A program made the translations under genes and the position numbers. From the NCBI GenBank assembly GCA_910585435.1, contig CAJUEJ010000006.1:1-64000 (forward strand): a DNA stretch of 64,000 bases, in the 5' to 3' direction. How positions within the stretch are numbered: the stretch's first letter is position 1; every line of letters begins with the position of its first letter. The notes below the pieces were generated by a model. That model was not told where the DNA came from. It searched no databases and saw nothing but the letters and a program-made list of their open reading frames with translations. Positions 8,988 through 15,704 of this stretch are shown here, piece by piece. Source of the DNA: an uncultured Hungatella sp. GTDB lineage: Bacteria; Bacillota; Clostridia; Lachnospirales; Lachnospiraceae.

Positions 8988-11894
8988 TCATTTTGAATCT
9001 AATGTATCCTCATAGGCCTTTCCCAGTGTTATCAATTCCTCCAGAGAATACAGCGGACACTGTCTTAAGTTTCCTGATTCGTAGTCAAATACCAGCATTC
9101 CGTCTGCAATATCACACAGTCTGGGAAGCCGTGCCAGTGTCTGAAGCCTGTCATCCAAAAGCAGTCCATATCGTTCCCCGGAAGTACTGACATACTCCGT
9201 AATGATGTATTCCCCCATCTGGGTCACATAGGTGAGATAAGCATCTTTCTCCAGTTTTGCCACCTCCCGGTTATTGTCAAGGCTGTACACCACCGGGGCA
9301 TCGTGAAGAGAAGAAACGATTCGGTATTTATCCGTATAAAATTCTTCATTCAAATCTTTTGACGGGGCATCCTTCTTCTCTTCTGAAATTACGGAACCAT
9401 CCGCCCCGCTGTAACAGCGGACCGTACCGTCATACCAGATTACCTCGAGCCAGGAATTTCCGTCGCTTTTTCTGAACTGCTGATCATAAACCTGCTCCGG
9501 ATCAGGCAATTCCACTTCAGAAATAATGTTTCCTTCCATGTCATACAGTCTGAATCTTTCATTATTAAAAAGCATTGCCGTTTTTTTATCATGGCTGATA
9601 CGCGCTTCATCATGTGCATAGCGGGCGTCATAAGATAAAAGAAGCTTGTCTCTATGGCTTTCCAGTTTCATAAACCGCAGGGAAGGTTCGTTTCGATTTC
9701 CCAGGATGGCATAATCTCCTGATAAAACCGTGAAATCACAATTTTCTTTGCTGCTTTCTGACGACATCCGATTCGCCCCGCCGTCATAAAAAGAGAATCC
9801 GGGGGTATCGGTTGCAACCAGAATATGGGGATTTCCAATAGAAAACCCGGTGATTTTTTTATCGTCCGTATAGGCAAGCTCTGTCTCTTCAAATGTTTCC
9901 AAATCAAAGCTGACTAAAAGATTGCCGTTTGCCATATAAATTCCGCTTTCATCTGTCTTAAGCAGAATATTGTCAGGAGACTCATATTCTCCCAGATAAA
10001 CGGCTTCCTTTGTGTCAATCAGGCCGAATATGGATTTTGCATTTCCGTCTGCCGCAAAAGCAAAGTAAGATCCGCAGAATCCGCCTTCAAAATGTCCGTA
10101 CTCAGACTCCTCAAATAGTATCAAATCATCATCCGGCTGTTCCAAATCAAAGATTTGAAGCCCTCCTCCTTTAAAGCTGACAGCCAGCATGCTTCCGTCT
10201 TTATTTAAGGTAAATACCGCGTCTTTCGGATTGGCAAAAGTATCGTTGGCCGCCACCTGCATATGCCGGCCCCCAAAAGAGCATTCCGCAATTTTTTTAC
10301 CGTCAGATATGCGATATATGCATCCATGATCCTCATCTCTGTTTACTGCCGCCGCCACCGTACCGTCTGCCGACACGGCCAGCGTTGTAGCCGTCTCACC
10401 TGTCCACAGTACCTTCTGTGCATTCAGATCATATGCCGTGATCCCCTGATCTCCCGCATAAATAATATGGGTTTCATCTACAAAAATCACGTCCGATAAT
10501 GCCGAATTCTCAATAGCTAACGAAATAATCTTTTGACGGTCTTCCATTTTAAATACTGCCGCTTCATAGGGATATATCACGGCAAAATACGTTCCTTCCG
10601 GAGAGACCGTAATTCCAAAGGGGGCAGAAGGAAACTCCACAGCATCCAGTGATTTATATCCTTCTGACAAATCATAAACTGCCAAAGCATCTGTCAATGC
10701 CTTTTGCGCCTGCGCTGTAACAGGGGCTTCCAGGATGCCTTTCTCCTCCGGAATGGCCTGTAAAGCCAGCCTGACAGCCTCAGATACATTTCCTTCTGCC
10801 AGACTGTTAGAAGAATACTCTGCTAAAGCCAACGCTTCCTGAATCTGTTCCATCTGCTTTAATCCCACAAAGGAACATGCTCCTCCTGCAAGAAACATTC
10901 CGGATACCAAAGATGCCCACATGGCAATATGCCGTTTATGCCGAACAACTCGTTTATCCCGTTTATGCAACTGTCTGAACGCAGTTAACATTTCGTCCGC
11001 TGTCTGATAACGCATCTCTGCATCCGGCGACATTGCTTTTTGAATGATCTCAGAAATCTGCGGACTGCATACAGCCGGACCTAAAGGCTTTACCTTCTGG
11101 GCATCCTCGGCCGGATGGTGGCCCGAAATCAGATGATAAAGAGTTGCTCCAAGACTGTAAATATCCGATCGTGCATCCAGGGTAATCGGATGTTTTCCGC
11201 TAATACTGTTTCCGGAAGATTGCTCATAGCTATCTTCGGATTCCCCCACAAGCACGGTTTTTCTGGCTTTTGTTCCCTTAATTGTACTCTCCCGCCTGCC
11301 GGATGGAAAAATTGATCCGGATCTGGTTTTGCCCCGTTCTCTTCCGCTTTTATATTCTATGCCATAGTGTTCCGGTGAAGCGTACCCTAAACTGTATCCT
11401 ACCTTTACCGCCCCATCTTCGCCCAATGCAAGAGCAATATTGTAGTCAATCAGGCAGATATCACCACTGGGACGCAACATAATATTAGCTGGTTTTATAT
11501 CTCCATGAAGAATGCCATAGGGCGGACGGCTGTGCAGATAGCTAAGCGCCTCCAGAAGCTGGCACGCCCAGCGGATTACCTGAGGCTGGGATGGAATCTC
11601 TCCCCTTTCCAGCATTTTGTCCAGACTCTCTCCGCCGATAAAATCCATGACTGTATATACTACGCCATTTTCCTGAACAAAATCATATACTTGGGGAATA
11701 TACATATGGCTTAATCCTTTAAGCATATCCACTTCCCGCCTTAGCATCTCAGGCCTTGTACTCAACCTGCGCTTATCCGCCTTAAGCACAACTTCTTTCT
11801 CTAACCGGAGATGACGCCCCAAATATACAATCCCACCGCCGCCAGATCCTATCTGCTTGTGCAACTCATAAATACCTGCAATCACCTGAGACAT
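8988..11894 (-). CDS. Hanks-type Ser/Thr kinase with outer beta-propeller-like domain
   Basis: A 968-residue bitopic protein. Residues 8-310 are a protein kinase with glycine loop GSGGGG (16-21), Lys38, catalytic loop HGDIKPAN (130-137), Asp150 in IDYN and SPEHYG (173-178), so the catalytic residues are present. A 55-residue Ser/Arg/Lys-rich insert (182-236) splits the kinase before the DARSDIYSLG helix. One membrane span lies at about 323-345. The outer part (about 400-968) has repeated strands with SPEGTYF, SADGTVAA and NKDGSMLAV, as in WD40/YncE-like propellers. It starts the large genes of the type VII operon (AGGAGG, 7 nt). It may take the place of the EssB pseudokinase, which is not seen here. 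Confidence 0.88.
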   Translation of the reverse strand: MSQVIAGIYELHKQIGSGGGGIVYLGRHLRLEKEVVLKADKRRLSTRPEMLRREVDMLKGLSHMYIPQVYDFVQENGVVYTVMDFIGGESLDKMLERGEIPSQPQVIRWACQLLEALSYLHSRPPYGILHGDIKPANIMLRPSGDICLIDYNIALALGEDGAVKVGYSLGYASPEHYGIEYKSGRERGKTRSGSIFPSGRRESTIKGTKARKTVLVGESEDSYEQSSGNSISGKHPITLDARSDIYSLGATLYHLISGHHPAEDAQKVKPLGPAVCSPQISEIIQKAMSPDAEMRYQTADEMLTAFRQLHKRDKRVVRHKRHIAMWASLVSGMFLAGGACSFVGLKQMEQIQEALALAEYSSNSLAEGNVSEAVRLALQAIPEEKGILEAPVTAQAQKALTDALAVYDLSEGYKSLDAVEFPSAPFGITVSPEGTYFAVIYPYEAAVFKMEDRQKIISLAIENSALSDVIFVDETHIIYAGDQGITAYDLNAQKVLWTGETATTLAVSADGTVAAAVNRDEDHGCIYRISDGKKIAECSFGGRHMQVAANDTFANPKDAVFTLNKDGSMLAVSFKGGGLQIFDLEQPDDDLILFEESEYGHFEGGFCGSYFAFAADGNAKSIFGLIDTKEAVYLGEYESPDNILLKTDESGIYMANGNLLVSFDLETFEETELAYTDDKKITGFSIGNPHILVATDTPGFSFYDGGANRMSSESSKENCDFTVLSGDYAILGNRNEPSLRFMKLESHRDKLLLSYDARYAHDEARISHDKKTAMLFNNERFRLYDMEGNIISEVELPDPEQVYDQQFRKSDGNSWLEVIWYDGTVRCYSGADGSVISEEKKDAPSKDLNEEFYTDKYRIVSSLHDAPVVYSLDNNREVAKLEKDAYLTYVTQMGEYIITEYVSTSGERYGLLLDDRLQTLARLPRLCDIADGMLVFDYESGNLRQCPLYSLEELITLGKAYEDTLDSK

Positions 11895-11921
11895 TGAGCA
11901 TCCTCCTGTGTTCGTTTTGTG

Positions 11922-12080
11922 TTATCTCTGGGGTTTTCCATATTCCGCCTCAAGCTTTTTCTTAAGCTTTCTGCCTGTAATGAAAGACACTGTCATACAA
12001 ACTGCCCCAATTCCTATGGATATTGTCATAGCTGCAATACCACCCCATAACAACAATTCACTTTCTGACAGATTTAACAT
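11922..12080 (-). CDS. Small membrane protein, first gene of type VII operon
   Basis: A 52-residue protein with a single hydrophobic span at about residues 9-35, containing WGGIAAMTISIGIGAVC, then a basic tail (RKLKKKLE) and a short polar end. AGGAG sits 8 bases before the ATG and its stop lies 27 bp before the kinase gene, so it is co-transcribed. Inferred role: a small membrane subunit of the secretion machine, comparable in size to EssA-like or accessory peptides, but no family is recognised. Coding support comes from the ribosome site, membrane segment, promoter just upstream and tight spacing. Confidence 0.7.
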   Translation of the reverse strand: MLNLSESELLLWGGIAAMTISIGIGAVCMTVSFITGRKLKKKLEAEYGKPQR

Positions 12081-12111
12081 ATCCAGCTCCTTTTTTACCT
12101 ATTATTTATAA

Positions 12112-12140
12112 ATTATATCACTTTCTATAAAGAAAGTAAA
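12112..12140 (-). promoter_or_regulatory. Promoter of the type VII operon
   Basis: On the minus strand, a perfect TATAAT -10 (12112-12117) lies 17 bp from a -35 of TTTACT (12135-12140). Transcription would start about 25 bases before the 52-residue gene. Confidence 0.7.
12120..12137 (-). promoter_or_regulatory. Palindromic operator candidate inside the type VII promoter
   Basis: An 18-bp inverted repeat, ACTTTCT-4-AGAAAGT, fills the spacer and touches the -35. A protein bound here would block RNA polymerase; the divergent XRE gene is the obvious candidate. Confidence 0.55.
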
Positions 12141-12416
12141 ATAGTTTTTAGGCAGAAAGCATTGATATAAAGTATTTGAACAAAAAACAGGCATAAATTT
12201 AATTTTATATAATTCATCATATTTTTATTGTTCTTCTTATTCATAATGTTCTAAATTTTTGGATATGTTATTATAGAAACTATTTTACTTCCCCCATTGA
12301 CAGGTAACAACATCTCTCTTTTCCATCTACAATAAAATCACCGTATCTGATAAATCCTGAGAAACTACACCCGAGAAACTAAAAACCACTATTTGCAGAA
12401 ATGAGGTTATAGGTAA

Positions 12417-12728
12417 ATGAATATTATTGAACGGATTGATGATCTGTGCAGGCAGCACAATATGAGCAAATACAGGCTTTCACAAATCACTGGTATTTCG
12501 CAGTCTGCTTTTTCTAAAATGTCCCGGCAGCAGTCCACATTGTCTCTTGAGACGATTCAGCGGATCTGTGATGCCCTTGGAATATCCATGGCACAATTTT
12601 TTTCTGAATCCGGGGAATACCCGGATCTGACGGAACAGCAAAAACAGCTTCTGCACCACTGGGCTTTACTGGACGAAAAAAAGAGGGACTATGCCCTCTT
12701 GATGGTCGAAAAATTAATTGATCTTTAA
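12417..12728 (+). CDS. XRE-family transcriptional regulator
   Basis: A 103-residue protein with an XRE/Cro-type helix-turn-helix at residues 4-62 (MSKYRLSQITGISQSAFSKM, then LETIQRICDALGISMAQFF) and a short C-terminal helix (EKKRDYALLMVEKLID). GAGG precedes the ATG. It diverges from the type VII operon, and the shared intergenic region carries palindromic elements, so local and self regulation is likely. Its 3' end overlaps the end of the convergent penicillin-binding protein gene by 4 bp. Confidence 0.88.
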   Translation: MNIIERIDDLCRQHNMSKYRLSQITGISQSAFSKMSRQQSTLSLETIQRICDALGISMAQFFSESGEYPDLTEQQKQLLHHWALLDEKKRDYALLMVEKLIDL

Positions 12729-14194
12729 AATCCCCTCCCAAACCACACATCAAACACCGCCCGCGCCACCGGCGCGGCCGTCTTTCCTCCGGAACCGCTT
12801 TCTTCTACAATCACCGTGACCACCAGCTCCGGCTGATCGGCCGGAGCAAACCCGGTAAACCATCCATGGGTTTCTCTTCCCTTTTCAAACTCTGCGGATC
12901 CGGTCTTTCCGGCTACCGTGTATCCTTCCGTATTCACTGCCGATCCGGTTCCCATTGTCACCACCGCCGCCATCATATCTGTCAATATGGCGGCTTCCTC
13001 TGCTGTCATCAGGTTTTTCTCTATCTGAGGCGTAAACTGTCTTACGGTCTCTCCGCCTGCGTGCTCCACATGATCCATAAGATAGGGCTTCATCAGAATC
13101 CCGCCGTTGGCAATGGCCGCCGTGATCATGGCGGTGTGCATAGGTGTAACCTGGGTCTTTCCCTGGCCGATATAGGTCTGCAGCGTTTCCCACACATCCC
13201 CGTCCTCCTTCAGCTGAAACAAGCTTTTGCTGTAGGCAATGGCCAGAGGCAGCTGGCTGTTATACAAAAGCTCCTCCGCTGTTTTTCTGGTCTGCCCTTT
13301 ATCAAGCCTCAGGCCCAGGCTGGCAAATGCGCCGTTGCAGGAATTGGCAAAGGCCTCCTTTAAATTCATGCTTCCGTGGGCCGTCTGGTTAAAGCACTGA
13401 ATCGAATACTCCCCTTCCTCATAAATCCCATCACAGTCAAAGTGGAAATCCTCATACCCGTTGGGATTCTCCCGGATATATTCCAAAAGCGCTACCAGCT
13501 TAAAAACCGATCCCGGCGGGTACAGCCCCTGGGCGGCACGGTTTAAAAGCCTGGCCTGGTTATCCACATCCTCCACCATCCAGTCCCAGTCCTGGTTCAA
13601 TGTATTGGGATCATAGCCAGGCTTGGACACCATAGCCAGAATCTTTCCTGTATCCGGCTCCATCACCACCACGGCCCCTTTTCTGTCCCCCAGGGCATCC
13701 CATGCCGCCTGCTGCAGTTCCACATCCAGGGTGGTATAAATGTCATCTCCCGGGTTCTTTCCTCCCCCAAGCTCTCTCACCGTCCGCTCCACCAGATTGA
13801 TGTGGGATCGCAGCATATAAAAATTCCCGGCAGCCTCCAGCCCTGTCTTCCCTCTGGCAGAATATCCCACCACATGGGCAAAAACAGGGCCGTAAGGGTA
13901 GCTTCTGGTTTCCTCCCCAGCCTCTCCCACCAGGGTCTCCGCCAGAACCGTCCCGTTGCTGCTGCGTATCTTCCCTCTGACAACCCGGTCAGAAAAGCTG
14001 TCCAGCCTGGCATTATATGTGTTGTTAATCACATCCTCCCTCTGGAAAAACAGAAAATACCCTTCATATCCTATCATAACAACAAACAGTACCACTATCA
14101 TATAGGTCAGCCGAAGAATATTTTTATTTGATTTTTTTGCAGAATTCTTTGCCGAATCCTGTTTCTTCGATGTTTTTTTCTCAAATAGCCTCAT
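12725..14194 (-). CDS. Class B penicillin-binding protein (PbpA/FtsI-like transpeptidase)
   Basis: A 489-residue peptidoglycan DD-transpeptidase. It has a basic cytosolic N-tail, one span at about 29-49, a small dimerisation region, and a transpeptidase domain with all three motifs: Ser229 and Lys232 in PPGSVFK, SCN at 285-287 and KTGS at 430-433. It is shorter than FtsI/SpoVD and lacks PASTA domains, closer to the PbpA type that pairs with an FtsW/RodA polymerase. That partner is the gene just upstream, so the two probably make one elongation, division or sporulation wall synthase. AAAGGA lies 6 nt before the ATG. Confidence 0.92.
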   Translation of the reverse strand: MRLFEKKTSKKQDSAKNSAKKSNKNILRLTYMIVVLFVVMIGYEGYFLFFQREDVINNTYNARLDSFSDRVVRGKIRSSNGTVLAETLVGEAGEETRSYPYGPVFAHVVGYSARGKTGLEAAGNFYMLRSHINLVERTVRELGGGKNPGDDIYTTLDVELQQAAWDALGDRKGAVVVMEPDTGKILAMVSKPGYDPNTLNQDWDWMVEDVDNQARLLNRAAQGLYPPGSVFKLVALLEYIRENPNGYEDFHFDCDGIYEEGEYSIQCFNQTAHGSMNLKEAFANSCNGAFASLGLRLDKGQTRKTAEELLYNSQLPLAIAYSKSLFQLKEDGDVWETLQTYIGQGKTQVTPMHTAMITAAIANGGILMKPYLMDHVEHAGGETVRQFTPQIEKNLMTAEEAAILTDMMAAVVTMGTGSAVNTEGYTVAGKTGSAEFEKGRETHGWFTGFAPADQPELVVTVIVEESGSGGKTAAPVARAVFDVWFGRGF

Positions 14195-14248
14195 TCTTTT
14201 TCCTTTCCCATACCCTCACTTCCCACGCTATCTGCCGTCTCATTTCCA

Positions 14249-14360
14249 TCCAACCATCTGAAAGCTACCGTCCAAAAGTTACTGCCCGAAATTTCCCATC
14301 CAAAAATTACCCTCCGAAAATTACTGCCCGAAATTTACCATCCGAAAGTTACCCTCCGGC
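14249..14360. repeat. 14-bp tandem repeat array (eight imperfect units)
   Basis: Eight consecutive 14-bp units fill most of the gap between the ftsW/rodA-family and pbp genes. The consensus is close to ATTTACCMTCCGAA, with variants AGTTACTGCCCGAA and AATTACCCTCCGAA. The array is transcribed in the operon but not translated on the coding strand, and 14 is not a codon multiple. It looks like a minisatellite that could vary in copy number. Confidence 0.85.
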
Positions 14361-14396
14361 AGCCATGCGCTCTGCTTTGCAGAAAAGCTCAGGTAT

Positions 14397-15701
14397 CTAC
14401 TCTTCCTCCTCCCGCTTCAGCACATACACCCCCTGAACCACCCCAAACAGAATCAGAGTGCTTACCACAGAGCTTCCTCCATAGCTGATAAGGGGCAGGG
14501 TCACCCCTGTGGAAGGGATAAATTTAATCGTCCCTCCCACCGCCAGAAACACCTGGGTAATATACATGATCCCAAGCCCGAAGACTGTCAGCCGGTAAAA
14601 AGCAGCCTCCATCTCACAGGCAATCATAATAAACTGTAAAAAGCAGCCCAGGCAGATAAGCAGCACACAGACAGCAAACATAGCCCCCATCTCTTCTGAA
14701 ATAGCGGCAAACACAAAATCCTTGCTCACCACCGGTATCTTTCCCGGCATTCCCTGATACAGCCCCATGCCCAGCCAACCGCCTGTTCCGATGGCAAACA
14801 GAGACTGGGTAATCTGATAGCCGGTGTTGTCAATATCCGCCCATGGGTTCTTCCAGGCAGACACCCGCACCCGCACATGGGAAAATAACCGATAAGCCAC
14901 AACAGCAGCGCCGCAGCCGCTTAAGGCTCCTGCCCCCAGATAAAGCCAGCTGGAGGTAGCTGCAAACAGTATGGCCAGATACGTGACAAAGAAAATAAGA
15001 CCGCTTCCCAGGTCTTTGGAAGCAACCAGAATCAGCACATGGGCGGCAGCCACCGCAGTGGTGACAAGCACCTGCTTAAACCCTGTGGATCGGTAAAACA
15101 TAGCCGCCACAAACAATACAAATAAAATTTTCACAAACTCCGACGGCTGGACAGACACACCTGCCGCCGATATGGACAGCTGGGCCCCGAAGCTGGTATC
15201 TCCCACAAAATACACCGCCGTCAAAAGCCCCAGCCCTGTAAGCCCGTAAACCCACGGGATCTTGCTCAGCTGCCATACCCTTCCCAGAATCATGGGAATC
15301 AGCCACGCAGCTGCCCCGGAAACCGCCACGATGATAAACTGGCGCGCCGCCCTTCCAAAAGAAAGCCGGGAGAGAATGATAAAGCCCACACACAAAAGCA
15401 TACACACATTATTCGCAAGAATCCTGGAGCTGCCCGGGTAAAAAAGCCGGTACAGCAGGATATACGCCATAAAAAATAGTACCTGGGCTCCGTAAAACAC
15501 CGCCATCCGGGGATCCTCTGTCTTTATATAAATGATCATGTAAGCCAGAAAATGCATCAAAAACATAATCCGGTTCTGCCAGCTGCACAGTCCCTTTCTT
15601 TGCTCCTCCCCTGCACTGAAATACCGGAAATTCAGGTAGGTGTAAACCGCCATCATCAGAATCATCAAATATCTGGAACAGTCCACAAACAAGTTTATCA
15701 A
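14397..15701 (-). CDS. FtsW/RodA/SpoVE-family peptidoglycan polymerase
   Basis: A 434-residue polytopic membrane protein with about 10-12 spans and SEDS signatures: QPSEFVKILFVLF near residue 175, the AWKNPWAD...GYQITQSLFAIGTGGW stretch, EEMGAMFAV, and GVTLPLISYGGSS at the end. SEDS proteins polymerise glycan strands from lipid II and work with a class B PBP, here the next gene. The start is TTG, shortly after the U32 gene stop, with GAGG inside that gene's end. Whether it serves division, elongation or sporulation cannot be decided from sequence. Confidence 0.92.
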   Translation of the reverse strand: MINLFVDCSRYLMILMMAVYTYLNFRYFSAGEEQRKGLCSWQNRIMFLMHFLAYMIIYIKTEDPRMAVFYGAQVLFFMAYILLYRLFYPGSSRILANNVCMLLCVGFIILSRLSFGRAARQFIIVAVSGAAAWLIPMILGRVWQLSKIPWVYGLTGLGLLTAVYFVGDTSFGAQLSISAAGVSVQPSEFVKILFVLFVAAMFYRSTGFKQVLVTTAVAAAHVLILVASKDLGSGLIFFVTYLAILFAATSSWLYLGAGALSGCGAAVVAYRLFSHVRVRVSAWKNPWADIDNTGYQITQSLFAIGTGGWLGMGLYQGMPGKIPVVSKDFVFAAISEEMGAMFAVCVLLICLGCFLQFIMIACEMEAAFYRLTVFGLGIMYITQVFLAVGGTIKFIPSTGVTLPLISYGGSSVVSTLILFGVVQGVYVLKREEEE

Positions 15702-15704
15702 TTT

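Larger units (their letters stand above)
12081..12416. other. AT-rich divergent intergenic region
   Basis: A 336-bp AT-rich region between the type VII operon and the XRE gene. Besides the operon promoter it holds a 14-bp motif AAACTATTTTACTT on the plus strand at 12277-12290 and its exact reverse complement at 12134-12147, so the same block faces outward toward each gene. No open frame of note is present. Confidence 0.7.

Noticed and set aside
14128..14436. Plus-strand frame with repeated SESYPP/TARN-type peptides
   Set aside because: It is made by the 14-bp tandem array and by antisense reading of the PBP and SEDS gene ends; no ribosome site and no family.
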